From assembly GCA_049325575.1 (NCBI GenBank), contig JBMOLK010000303.1, forward strand, positions 1 to 37,218: a stretch of 37,218 nucleotides of DNA. Direction: 5' to 3'. Made by a program: the position numbers and the translations under genes. The notes below the pieces were generated by a model that had not been told where the DNA came from, made no database searches, and worked only from the letters and a program-made list of their open reading frames with translations. The stretch comes from JBMOLK01 sp049325575 (lineage in GTDB: Bacteria > Bacillota > Clostridia > Acetivibrionales > Acetivibrionaceae). Shown here piece after piece: positions 7,953 through 16,252 of the stretch (the first letter of the stretch is position 1; every line of letters begins with the position of its first letter).

Positions 7953-8468
7953 TTATACACTATTCATTTGCTGTGCAAATCTATCAATAGCCTCCTCGCA
8001 AATCATTGACATATCGCTTTTCATATCTACCGAAGGAGCTTTTGGATCATTTTTTGCTATTGTCTTTGACACCAGCTTTGTTATCAATTTTTCTCCAAAG
8101 TTCATGTCACTGAATCTCATCTCTGCCCCAAAACTTTCTTTGGCACAAGCTCTCTCTAACAGCTCCGAAGGAAAATTGGTATTGAGCTGGGCCTCTAAAT
8201 TGTCTTTGAACATGCAGCATAGGAAAAAGCCAAGTTTCTTGTTCCTTAACGTCTCAAGATTCTGTGAGCAGAATTGGCTTACTTCTTTCTGGACTCTTCC
8301 CATATAGATAGAGCCTCCGATAACTACTTTCTCATATCGAGCAAGGTCTGGGGCATCTACCTCTTTCAGATTATGAACATCCACTTGGCCCGAAATTTTC
8401 TTTGAAAGCATCAATGCACATTTTCCTGCTGCACCATGTTTGGTTGAATAAATTATCAATGTACTCAT
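7953..8468 (-). CDS. Flavodoxin-domain protein (HemG/flavodoxin_5-like)
   Basis: About 171 residues, cytoplasmic FMN protein. The N-terminal STKHGAAGKCALMLSKKI is the phosphate-binding loop typical of flavodoxin_5 and menaquinone-type protoporphyrinogen oxidase HemG. VIGGSIYMGRVQKEVSQFC and GFFLCCMF correspond to the second flavin loop and a central strand. The ATG at 8468 follows GGAGGT. It lies 14 bases after marR1, clearly in one transcript. No other haem biosynthesis gene is near, so a HemG function is not supported by context; a redox-stress flavodoxin is the safer reading. Confidence 0.8.
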   Translation of the reverse strand: MSTLIIYSTKHGAAGKCALMLSKKISGQVDVHNLKEVDAPDLARYEKVVIGGSIYMGRVQKEVSQFCSQNLETLRNKKLGFFLCCMFKDNLEAQLNTNFPSELLERACAKESFGAEMRFSDMNFGEKLITKLVSKTIAKNDPKAPSVDMKSDMSMICEEAIDRFAQQMNSV

Positions 8469-8482
8469 CTTAGAACCTCCTA

Positions 8483-8941
8483 TTAATCAACTAAAGACTT
8501 TCCTATCTTCTCAATTTCTTCGAACAGTTTATTAAAACTATTGTATACCATATCAGTTTCCTCATCGCTAATGTTCTTAAAAAGCTCCATAATAAACCGG
8601 TCATCCTGATCCTGACGTTTTTCCCAGAAAGCCTGGCTCTTTTCAGTCAATTTGAGCCTGATGGCCCTGGCATCCTGTTCATCTTTTTCGATTTTTAGAA
8701 ACTGCTTTTCCTCAAGCTTTAGAGCCAGCTGCTTTACATTCTGCCGGGAGGTGCCCATGAGCTCTGCAACCTCACTTAAGGTAGGCGGACCGTCATGGAA
8801 CTGTGAAATCATTACTGACAAAAACCACTGCTTAGTGGTCATACCATCCCTGCCTAAATACTGGTCCCCAATGACCTGAAGCTTGTTTGCCAGGAGAAAT
8901 AAGCTGCCAAATATGTACTTTTGCTTATCTATCAAGTTCAT
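8483..8941 (-). CDS. MarR-family regulator (copy 1)
   Basis: About 152 residues. Winged helix-turn-helix with PPTLSEVAELMGTSRQNVKQLA (residues about 53-74) and the wing IEKDEQDARAIRLKLT, followed by the dimerisation helices. Paralogue of the MarR protein at 7408-7854. ATG at 8941 is preceded by GGAGGT at eight bases. It heads a two-gene unit with a flavodoxin. The promoter immediately upstream is overlapped by an inverted repeat, so autorepression is likely. The signal could be oxidative or quinone-like, as for other MarR/flavodoxin pairs; nothing here identifies the ligand. Confidence 0.92.
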   Translation of the reverse strand: MNLIDKQKYIFGSLFLLANKLQVIGDQYLGRDGMTTKQWFLSVMISQFHDGPPTLSEVAELMGTSRQNVKQLALKLEEKQFLKIEKDEQDARAIRLKLTEKSQAFWEKRQDQDDRFIMELFKNISDEETDMVYNSFNKLFEEIEKIGKSLVD

Positions 8942-8970
8942 TTAGTTTGTACCTCCATATTAACCCACAA

Positions 8971-9027
8971 AAATACGTAATACGTTACCTATATAAGTAA
9001 TATATTACGTATTTGGTTTTTTGTCAA
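8971..9027 (-). promoter_or_regulatory. marR1 promoter overlapped by a 12-bp inverted repeat
   Basis: On the minus strand TTGACA (9022-9027), 17 bases, TATATT (8999-9004): a strong sigma-A promoter. AAATACGTAATA (8971-8982) and TATTACGTATTT (9003-9014) form a perfect 12-bp inverted repeat that covers the -10 and start-site region, the classic geometry for a repressor operator. Confidence 0.78.
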
Positions 9028-9144
9028 GTGTTTTTTAAAAATACCAAATCAGTAATAGCAGTACGTAATATCTGTTATATAGCATTTATATAAACCTGCA
9101 AACATAAAATGAAAATGTATTAAAATCTGTTGAGGGGTTAAAGA

Positions 9145-9582
9145 ATGTTAAGCATTTTTCTATCATATAGCAGCAAAGATAAGGATTTTATTAAGATAAT
9201 AATTAATAACATAAAGTTATTGCCGGAGCATCATAATTTATGGCATTATCAACAAACTGATATAAATAACATCTCCATGAAAAAAATAATTGATAAATTA
9301 CGCGAAGTAGATCTATTTGTTCTATTTATATCAGATAATTCCCTAAACAGTCCCTTTGTGCAGCAAGAATTACTAGAAGCTATTAGATTAATGGAAAAGG
9401 GTAATATAAAGGAAATATGCCCTATCATAATCGATAATAGTATAAATCCAAATTTAGATAACAGAATACCTCAATTTATAAAGAATAATTGTATTTATAA
9501 AACGGAAACTCCTATAAATGCAGCACAAATAATGGGTATCTCTCTCCATCTACTCCAGTTACGATATAATCACCCTCACTAA
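9145..9582 (+). CDS. TIR-domain protein, 3' end replaced by foreign sequence
   Basis: About 145 residues, nearly all one TIR domain. The first strand IFLSYSSKDKDF is the TIR box 1. A LREVDLFVLFISDNSLNSPFV block is followed by QQELLEAI, where Glu at about residue 75 matches the catalytic position of NAD-cleaving bacterial TIRs. CPIIIDNS and RIPQFI follow. GAGGGG lies upstream of the ATG. The last about 15 residues are read from the opposite strand of a phage-type gene that joins at about 9530-9535, so the native C-terminus is lost. Stand-alone bacterial TIRs usually carry a second sensor domain or a partner gene; none is present. It may be a defence-gene fragment; activity is uncertain. Confidence 0.75.
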   Translation: MLSIFLSYSSKDKDFIKIIINNIKLLPEHHNLWHYQQTDINNISMKKIIDKLREVDLFVLFISDNSLNSPFVQQELLEAIRLMEKGNIKEICPIIIDNSINPNLDNRIPQFIKNNCIYKTETPINAAQIMGISLHLLQLRYNHPH

Positions 9583-9763
9583 TATAGTGTTTTCCTTCTA
9601 AGGTCTTAATAAAGGGAACTTTACCTGTGTCGAGTGGATTCACATAATTCTCTATATCTAAACCTGAATTAATAGCTACTTCAATGTCATCAAAGCCATC
9701 TTCCAATCCATATCTGTATTCAATTGCATCAATCGGTATAGGGTTCTTGATATATTTTGCCAT
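9512..9763 (-). pseudogene. Small phage-type protein, truncated at its C-terminus
   Basis: Starting at ATG 9763 (GAGGTGAG upstream), about 83 residues. The segments EGKHYISEGDYIVTGVDGERYP match the C-terminal pattern of a widespread small prophage protein, in which GExYP is normally followed by CKPDIFE and more residues. Here the frame changes to LFVLHL and stops, exactly where the opposite-strand TIR gene begins to match. I infer that its 3' end was lost in the same recombination event. Function unknown. Confidence 0.55.
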
Positions 9764-10148
9764 AATACTCACCTCAAGTATATTATTGCACACTGATAAA
9801 TTCTTTAATCAAATTAATTATTTTTCCTCCTATATTATACGTAATACCGGACTATTATGTTATCTTTTATTACCTTACCGTTGACAGCAGTTCCCTTTGC
9901 TTATGGTTACTTTGCCGTTGAACTTCTTTCTTCTTTTATTCGGTTGGCTGCTCAAACTTACTCTTTTAACATGATGAAACATACTACTTAAGCATCATTA
10001 CTCTTAAATACTAATTATTTATCTAACTTTACTTCTTAACTTGCAGGGTTTGTAAAATTTTTGTCGAATAATTATTAATACAATTATATACTTATACGCT
10101 TTCTTAAAGCTTACACTCTCAGCCAAAAACCTAAGGATGGTGAAACTT
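9764..10148. other. Intergenic region, no gene seen
   Basis: This stretch is AT-rich with stops in all frames over useful lengths. It holds one more TACGTAAT word at 9838-9845 and no tRNA, riboswitch or clear terminator that I can recognise. A promoter for the rightward propeller gene should lie here, but no convincing -35/-10 pair stands out. Confidence 0.5.
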
Positions 10149-12593
10149 ATGAAATGGATTTCTTTTTTGCTGGCAGTACTCATATTTTTTAGTGTTCTTT
10201 TATCTAGAGAAGTATCTGAAGTAACAGCCAATGCCAATACTGGTTCCAGCCTATCCTATCTTCAAATCAACTTCGGCAGTCCCTCAGCTGTAGTACCATT
10301 GGATGGAAAGCTAAAACACGAATTTACCATAAAAAACACCAGTGATCAGTCACACACTGTTACTTTCAGCATTATAAACAAGGATGAAGGTGGCGCGGTT
10401 CTTGGCTTCCCACAGCCGCAGATCCTGTTTTTTGCTCCTTTAGAAGAAAAACGGGTAATAACTTTTCTTGAGAAGGAAAGAATAGCTTCAGGTCCAGATT
10501 TCTATGGAGAGCATTTTGTAAACCTTGAGTGGACTTTTTAAGATGAAGAAACTAATTTAACCCGTAAAGAAACAGTCCCATATAAATTTATAGTTTTAAA
10601 GCCAGAGGAAATTACCGGGGATATGAAAGTTTCCGGTAAAGTGGTAGACTCCCGTGGTAATGCTATGCCAAAGGTAAACGTATACTTATCCAACGGGCCT
10701 GTAGGCTGGACTCTCGATACACAGACAGGAACAGACAGGAACAGACGGGACATTTTCATTTCCCGGTGTGCCCAAGAGAAATGATTGGTTCCTTTATGCA
10801 GTGTCGGTCAACACTCCGAATCAGGGTATGAACAATCCGCCACCGAATGGAAACCAAAACCCACCTCCGCCTCCCGGAGACAGTAATGTACCTCCTCCAC
10901 CACCGCCTGGAGATAATAATGTACCCCCACCGCCCCCTCCGGGAGAAAACAACGCTCTTCCTCCGCCACCCTCCGGTTCAAATAATGTGCCTCCGCCACC
11001 AGAAGGAGAAGCCGGTGCCACTATCAATGACCCCTATAGGACTTCTCCTCGTATAATGGAGCTTTCCAATGCCAGTGGATATGTATCTATAGAGCCCGGG
11101 AAGAGCTATTATGTGATTAAGATGAATAAGCCGGAAGTGGAAGTATCGTACAAAATCAGCAAGACTGTAGAAACAGCTATAGGCTTCTGGAGAGGCGATG
11201 TGGATGAAAACGAGCAATATGTGCTTTTAACTAACGGAATGGAGAACTGGAAAGTACAGGATAAGACAAAGTCCAAATTATACCTCTTTACGCTAGACGG
11301 AGAGTTAAAGTGGTCTTACGCCATGGGTAACGAAAGCTGGGGTGCAGACCTGTCAAGGGATGGAAAATATGCTGCATATGTTACCTCCAACAATACGGAT
11401 ACCTTAGGCGTCTTAGATACAGCAACAGGTAAGCCTATCTGGGTCAAAAAGGCATCAGATTATAAGCCTGTTGGCTATACTGGTTCCGTGGTTGAGGGTG
11501 TGGAAAACAAGGAAATCCAGATCTCAAGTTCATCTAAGTATGTAGCAATCGGAGATGCCATGGGTAATGTATTCCTTACAGAATTGCTTACGGGCAAGAT
11601 CCTATGGATACAGTCCGATATAAAGTGCATGGTCCGAAGAATCGTATTTGATAAAGCTGACCGTTATATGTATGTAGGAAGCGGGATGGGTATGCATACA
11701 AGCTGGATGTAAATACTGGAAAAGTAGTCTGGAAATCAGATATTGTCTCCTGGCCATATACTGCCAGCTTTGAACTATCACCGGATGAAAAGCTTCTTGC
11801 TGCAGGTGGTAAGACAGATGAGCTCACCGTTATGCAGACCTACGACGGCAAACAACTATGGCAGAAGGATTTTGGTTTCTGTGTCACATGGCTTGCTTTC
11901 TCCCCTGATGGACAATACCTTGTTGGTGGAGGACAGGAAAACGGCTCAACCTCATTGTATAATGTATCTACAGGTGAAAAAGTTTGGCATATAAGCACAC
12001 TATCAAACCAGGGAGCATTTTCAGGTGAAGGAAGCTTTATTACCATAGGCGACCTTGATCTTGAATTTGTTGATTTGTATGGAAATACCCTCGGAACCTT
12101 AAGAACAGAGGAGGGTCAGCCACCTGCTGCACAATACGGTTCTTTTGCATATGTCTCAAAGGATGGCACCAAAGTTGTATATACAAGGCGTGAAATGCTG
12201 TCCAAAGTAATAAGTGTCGTGTTTGCCAAAGGCAGTGTAAGGCAAAAGTCTGCACCCGATATAAATGGGGATGAAAACGGTACTGGCAGCAAAAACACTA
12301 TTGTCCTTAAGATTAACAATCCTATCATGACTGTAAACGGAGTACAAAAGGAGATAGACCCGGGTAAAGGTACAGAACCGGTTATTGTTGGTGGAAGAAC
12401 CATGCTGCCTATACGTGCACTCATTGAAGCATTAGGCGGAACAATAGGGTGGGACGGATCAGAAAAATTTACTGAAGTGGCACCTCAGATTGTTAACGGA
12501 AGGACAATGGTGCCATTGAGATATATCATTGAAAACCTTGGATATGATGTAACGTGGGATGGAGCAACCAGCAGTGTTACTATAAAGGATTAA
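10149..12593 (+). pseudogene. Secreted beta-propeller protein with stalk domain, multiply disrupted
   Basis: One ancestral gene of about 810 codons, now broken. Order: signal peptide (MKWISFLLAVLIFFSVLLS, start ATG 10149 after AAGGATGGTG), a beta-sandwich region, a carboxypeptidase-regulatory-like segment (MKVSGKVVDSRGNAMPKVNVYLS), a Pro-rich linker, a PQQ/WD40-like propeller (repeats such as DTATGKPIW, LTGKILW, NTGKVVW, STGEKVW), and a C-terminal stalk domain (VNGRTMVPLRYIIENLGY). Lesions: in-frame TAA at 10539-10541; a 10-bp tandem duplication at 10721-10740 that shifts frame; a one-base loss near 11690-11700; and an in-frame loss in the stalk domain near 12468 that removes about 20 codons between WDGSEK and VAPQIVNGRTM. 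Removing these restores one continuous frame. Surface proteins of this type are common in cellulolytic Clostridia. Confidence 0.85.
10830..11000 (+). repeat. Proline-rich linker of about 11-residue repeats
   Basis: Within the propeller pseudogene, units of the form PPPPPPG(D/E)NN(V/A) recur four to five times (GDSNV, GDNNV, GENNA, GSNNV spacers). At DNA level this gives C-rich imperfect repeats of about 36 bases. It is a coding linker between domains, not a CRISPR. Confidence 0.85.
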
Positions 12594-12610
12594 TAAAATG
12601 AGGATGGCTT

Positions 12611-12698
12611 TGAACTGACCCCAAAAAGTTAGACAAAATTTATTCGGCAAATTCAAAGGACTGAACCTGTACTGCACAGGCTCAGTCCTTTGAATTGT
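12611..12698 (+). mobile_element. Solo terminal end of an IS3-family (IS150-group) element
   Basis: TGAACTGACCCCAAAAAGTT followed by AGACA matches the well-known terminal inverted repeat of IS150-type IS3 elements. About 60 bases of interior follow, including the hairpin at 12651-12695, and the sequence then stops at the rlmH-type repeat at 12699. No transposase and no second end is visible, so this is a fragment. The identification rests on recall of the terminal sequence. Confidence 0.65.
12651..12695. terminator. 19-bp stem-loop next to the island boundary
   Basis: Arms 12651-12669 and 12677-12695 are complementary at 18 of 19 positions around a 7-base loop. The stem is stable enough to terminate transcription, but neither side has a long T tract. 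It may be part of the IS end or an old rlmH terminator; it lies four bases from the repeat of the rlmH 3' end. Confidence 0.5.
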
Positions 12699-12730
12699 AT
12701 TTACTTATGATACGTCTCACCGTTAACAGC
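12699..12730 (-). other. Distal attachment-site repeat (rlmH C-terminus remnant)
   Basis: On the minus strand this reads as the codons for VNGETYHK followed by TAA, against INGEVYHK-TAA at the true end of rlmH. Upstream of it the similarity fades within about a dozen codons and a stop appears. It is a partial duplicate of the rlmH end rather than a second gene. Confidence 0.8.
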
Positions 12731-12897
12731 ATCAAATAAGAAAACCTAACATAGTGTAGTATTATGTAATTACTCGTCCGCGGGCAATAATATATTTATT
12801 GTATATAGCATGTATGGTACTATCCGCTATATGTTCAGATATTTTGTTTGGACACTCTACATAATACAATAATATATTGTCCTTATGTAAAATATTG

Positions 12898-12926
12898 TTG
12901 AATTAATAGCATCTTCAAGGTATAAT
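12898..12926 (+). promoter_or_regulatory. Sigma-A promoter for the rightward island genes
   Basis: TTGAAT (12898-12903), 17-base spacer, TATAAT (12921-12926). The implied leader before the HD gene is about 110 bases and shows no structure I recognise. Confidence 0.7.
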
Positions 12927-13041
12927 TTGGATAAATGTTAGTGATTGATTTTTGACTTGCATTTCAGTAAATATTCTAGATATTAGTAATTGCATGAAAA
13001 TCTACGAAATTATATACAGAATTTATAAAGGGGGGTATAAT

Positions 13042-14514
13042 ATGAATAAGAAAAAGGTGATTTTTGATCTTGTTCATGGATATTTGGAAATTGATTGTTA
13101 TACCGAGGAAATAATAAATAGTGAGTCATTTCAAAGGCTTAAATTTATAAATCAACTTACAGTACAACATTTATATCCCTCTGCAAACCATACAAGATTT
13201 GAACATTCTCTAGGCGTAATGAAATTGTCTATAGATTTCATTAATAAATTAGAAGATCAATTCCTTGAATTGTTAACTTGTGGTGATAAAACAGATCGTC
13301 TAAGTTTTTTACGTTATCACTTAATATACTCAGCGCTCTTACATGATATAGGCCATGCTCCATTATCACATGTTGGAGAATCATTATACAATAAAGATGA
13401 GATAATTCAGTGTATTAAAAGTAAAATAGATATATTAGAGATAGATGTCTCCTTTGATAGTTACCAAAACGGCTCTCCACATGAAATAATGTCTTGCTAT
13501 GTCATTTTGGAAAAATTCTATAATAAGCTATATCATATCTATCCTAATTTTGATTTTGACTTTATATTTAGAATAATTACTGGCTCAAAATATAAAGGGT
13601 TAGAAAATTGGGATCGAAACATAATAATCTCTATAGTAAACTCCGATACTATCGATATTGATAAACTGGATTATTTGATGAGAGATAATCTCATGACTGG
13701 TTTCGTTGGCCCTCAAATAGATGTTAATCGTTTAATGGAATCATTAATAATAATCCCAAATAAAAAAAGGTTGTCATTTAAGCCAGTTGGTTTGTCAGCT
13801 ATTCAAAAAGTTATTGATTGTAGGGATAGCCTTTACATGTGGGTCTATAACCATCATACAACAGTATACACAGATTATTTATATAAGGAATGTATAAAGC
13901 ATTTATATACTTTAAAGGAAAGAGGTTTGACTAAATTCGAGGAATATATAGACCATAAAGACTTGTTTTCTTGTGATGCAATTGTCAACAGGTGCGTAAC
14001 GGATAGCGAGGCTATGTATTATATTAGGAGAGCAATGAAATTTAGTAAGGATGGAAGATCATCCACATATACAAAAATACTTACTAGTCAACTGCTTGAC
14101 AGAAATTTTCTAAAGCCATCATGGAAGACATTATTTGAATTCAGTGAGTTTATTAATCGTGAATTTAAGGATGATAGTGAGCGTAAAGAAATTCTTGACC
14201 TTATAATTTCACAAGATACACATTATATAAAGAAGATTGTCTTAAAACTAATAGAAGTTACTGGGTGCAAGTTAGGTAAGATTTTCCTTGTAGTAAGACC
14301 AAATAAATTTTATTGCACTAATATATCAAACTTTTACATTTACTTAAATGGGAAAAATAGGTTTTTATCTACTTTATTACCCCAAAGGAATTATTCGAAT
14401 TTATATGAGGATATTGCTTTCTATTTATTTGCGCCAAGTGACAAAATAGAACTTGTTAAGTCCTGCTTTGTAGATATTATGCATGATTATAAAACTATTA
14501 TAGATTATGTATAA
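13042..14514 (+). CDS. SAMHD1/dGTPase-like HD-domain phosphohydrolase
   Basis: About 490 residues, cytoplasmic. It carries the full metal-binding HD signature of the SAMHD1/dNTPase branch: HTRFEHSLGV (His about 55), ALLHDIGHAPLSH (His-Asp about 101-102), PHE (His about 147) and TIDIDKLDYLMRDNLMTG (Asp about 207), the last strongly resembling the DxDKxDYxxRD box of SAMHD1. Related enzymes hydrolyse dNTPs to nucleosides and triphosphate and several act against phages. The C-terminal about 250 residues have no recognised domain. The start is ATG 13042 after AAAGGGGGG; the open frame extends 30 codons upstream without a ribosome site. First gene of the rightward pair in the island. Substrate not known. 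Confidence 0.87.
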   Translation: MNKKKVIFDLVHGYLEIDCYTEEIINSESFQRLKFINQLTVQHLYPSANHTRFEHSLGVMKLSIDFINKLEDQFLELLTCGDKTDRLSFLRYHLIYSALLHDIGHAPLSHVGESLYNKDEIIQCIKSKIDILEIDVSFDSYQNGSPHEIMSCYVILEKFYNKLYHIYPNFDFDFIFRIITGSKYKGLENWDRNIIISIVNSDTIDIDKLDYLMRDNLMTGFVGPQIDVNRLMESLIIIPNKKRLSFKPVGLSAIQKVIDCRDSLYMWVYNHHTTVYTDYLYKECIKHLYTLKERGLTKFEEYIDHKDLFSCDAIVNRCVTDSEAMYYIRRAMKFSKDGRSSTYTKILTSQLLDRNFLKPSWKTLFEFSEFINREFKDDSERKEILDLIISQDTHYIKKIVLKLIEVTGCKLGKIFLVVRPNKFYCTNISNFYIYLNGKNRFLSTLLPQRNYSNLYEDIAFYLFAPSDKIELVKSCFVDIMHDYKTIIDYV

Positions 14515-14590
14515 TGAGAACTTTTCAAGAGTTATTCCTTGCACTATAATAGTTAAATAGGAGTGCATTCTCATAAGGGGATTTGGAAAT

Positions 14591-15241
14591 ATGAATTTTT
14601 ATTTTATGCATAAAACACCTACTACAGCTATCAAGATACAAGTGTCACTTAAGTTTACTAACACTAATACACTTAATCAGTATGAGAACATGAATTACTT
14701 TAACAAATTATGTGCAAAAGGATGTATAAACTACAATAACAAATGGTCGTGCCCCCCGCACAGTCCCGCATACTCATCATACTCTAAAAACTATGAACAC
14801 TGCTTACTATTACTTTTTACGTGTGATTTGTCACAGTTCAACTATGTAAAAACGGAATATATGAAAGTAAAAACATCAAATTCTATATTGAAATCTCAAT
14901 CAGACAGATTTTCCCGGTTTTTAGAAAATGAGTTATATGGAAAAATGCTTTCAAACGGTAGTTGCAGGCTTTGTAAGCCATGTTCGAAAAAGGTTTCTGC
15001 TGATAGTTGTATAAATCCCTTAAAGCTTAGATATAGCTTAGAATCTCTTGGCTTGAACGTAGAAAAAATATCTCAAGACATTTTTAATCACCAATTATTA
15101 TGGTACAAGGCTAAAGTATGTCCTACCTATTCGTCAGTAATCTCTGGCCTTTTAACTAATAGAACCTTAGAACAAAGTTACCTTCTAGAATTAATCAAAG
15201 CATACTGCCTATCTAGCAGTATACTCTTGATTGTACCGTAA
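14591..15241 (+). CDS. DUF2284 cysteine-rich metal-binding protein
   Basis: About 216 residues. The DUF2284 pattern is evident: CAKGC (Cys 41 and 45), WSCPPHSP (Cys 54) and, later, CRLCKPCSKKVSADSC (Cys 125, 128, 131, 140) followed by LRYSLESLGLNV. Such proteins are predicted to bind an Fe-S cluster or other metal and often sit near radical SAM or corrinoid enzymes; their role is unknown. It follows the HD gene by 76 bases on the same strand and is probably co-transcribed. It ends four bases from the convergent radical SAM gene. The start at 14591 follows AAGGGGATTTGG. Confidence 0.85.
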   Translation: MNFYFMHKTPTTAIKIQVSLKFTNTNTLNQYENMNYFNKLCAKGCINYNNKWSCPPHSPAYSSYSKNYEHCLLLLFTCDLSQFNYVKTEYMKVKTSNSILKSQSDRFSRFLENELYGKMLSNGSCRLCKPCSKKVSADSCINPLKLRYSLESLGLNVEKISQDIFNHQLLWYKAKVCPTYSSVISGLLTNRTLEQSYLLELIKAYCLSSSILLIVP

Positions 15242-15245
15242 ACTA

Positions 15246-16220
15246 TTAATTTAATACTTTTGCTAATCTCCATTGTGCAGGACATGATTCACAACTCAAT
15301 TTTTGTGCCTTGAATTCCTTAATTTCAGCCCTTAAAATACCTAAGAATTCAGAAGCATGATAAATTTCTTTTAAGGAACTTACGTTAATATTATCGGGAT
15401 TAACAACCTTTTCCTTATTTATTGCACTTATATACTTAAAAGCTTCGCACGGAAACACGGCTCCATCGTATCTAATTATCAACTTTCCTAAACTTGCATT
15501 ACATCCATAATTAGAACTATCGGAAAGAGGTACTCCCACCCTAATATTTATATCGTTATATTTCTCTTTTAGTGAAATCAGCATAGTTTTTAATTCATCA
15601 TTCATTTCATTTGAAAGCTCTACCATACCTTTATTCTGCAATGCTCTACCCTGTATTACTAACCTTAAAAAGCTTACTTTACTTACTCCAAGTTCTCTTG
15701 CCATTTCTAATACAGAATAAACTTGCTTATAATTAACTTTCATAGGAACAAAGTGTATTTCAGAAAACAAACCGACCTCTACACTATTTTTTATAGATGT
15801 TTTCATTAAACCAAAACAGTTGTTAGTTCCCATAATAGTGTTATATAGGATTTCATCTGAAGACTGAACATTATATATTAATCTATCTAAGCCAATTTCA
15901 TTTAGTTCTTTTAATATACTCTTATTTAGACAATCATACCATCCCAAAGAATTAAGCACAATACCACTTGTATAAACGAAGACTTCTAAGTTTTGTTTTT
16001 TGGAATATTGTATAAATTTAATAATATCTGGGTGTAAAAATGGTTCTCCTCCAGAAATACAAACTCTCTCTAAACCTAAATCAACTGCATCATCTATCGT
16101 TCTTTTAAAAACATCAAAACTGATAATATTTTTAGATTGACAATTTGAATTAGAGGAACAATATACGCAATTGTTAGGACACCTTTGAATTATTTCAAAA
16201 GATATTTCTTTTAATTGCAT
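15246..16220 (-). CDS. Radical SAM protein with SPASM-like C-terminus
   Basis: About 324 residues. RCPNNCVYC (Cys 14, 18, 21) is the CxxxCxxC motif that binds the 4Fe-4S cluster and S-adenosylmethionine. CISGGEPFLHPDI is the GGEP motif, VFVYTSGI and VQSSDEILYNTIMGT are further barrel strands. The C-terminus holds additional cysteines (GCNASLGKLIIRYDGAVFPCEAF and KLSCESCPAQWRL) in a SPASM-like arrangement for one auxiliary cluster, as in enzymes that modify peptides or small molecules. No precursor-peptide gene is evident beside it. ATG at 16220 follows AAGGAGG. It has its own perfect promoter and heads a leftward transcript convergent with the DUF2284 gene. Confidence 0.88.
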   Translation of the reverse strand: MQLKEISFEIIQRCPNNCVYCSSNSNCQSKNIISFDVFKRTIDDAVDLGLERVCISGGEPFLHPDIIKFIQYSKKQNLEVFVYTSGIVLNSLGWYDCLNKSILKELNEIGLDRLIYNVQSSDEILYNTIMGTNNCFGLMKTSIKNSVEVGLFSEIHFVPMKVNYKQVYSVLEMARELGVSKVSFLRLVIQGRALQNKGMVELSNEMNDELKTMLISLKEKYNDINIRVGVPLSDSSNYGCNASLGKLIIRYDGAVFPCEAFKYISAINKEKVVNPDNINVSSLKEIYHASEFLGILRAEIKEFKAQKLSCESCPAQWRLAKVLN

Positions 16221-16252
16221 TTTTCTTCCTCCTTGTTCAATAAAATGTTAGA

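Noticed and set aside
7953..8468. Assignment as protoporphyrinogen oxidase hemG
   Set aside because: The flavodoxin domain is compatible, but no haem gene is nearby and the gene is tied to a MarR regulator.
9764..10148. Possible riboswitch upstream of the propeller gene
   Set aside because: I found no match to cyclic-di-GMP or other riboswitch cores and no terminator or anti-terminator structure.
10830..11000. Regular C-rich repeats of about 36 bases, reminiscent of a CRISPR array
   Set aside because: The units are in frame, encode a Pro-rich linker, vary between copies and lack unique spacers; no cas genes are present.
10821..11027. Glycine-rich minus-strand frame
   Set aside because: It is the antisense shadow of the proline-rich linker, with no ribosome binding site.
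12750..12875. 10-bp inverted repeat GTATTATGTA/TACATAATAC near the island's left end
   Set aside because: It is AT-rich, about 90 bases apart and not at the element termini, so chance is a sufficient explanation.
15246..16220. Radical SAM protein as a prokaryotic viperin
   Set aside because: The cluster motif and the cysteine-rich C-terminus look SPASM-like, and viperin-specific sequence features could not be seen.
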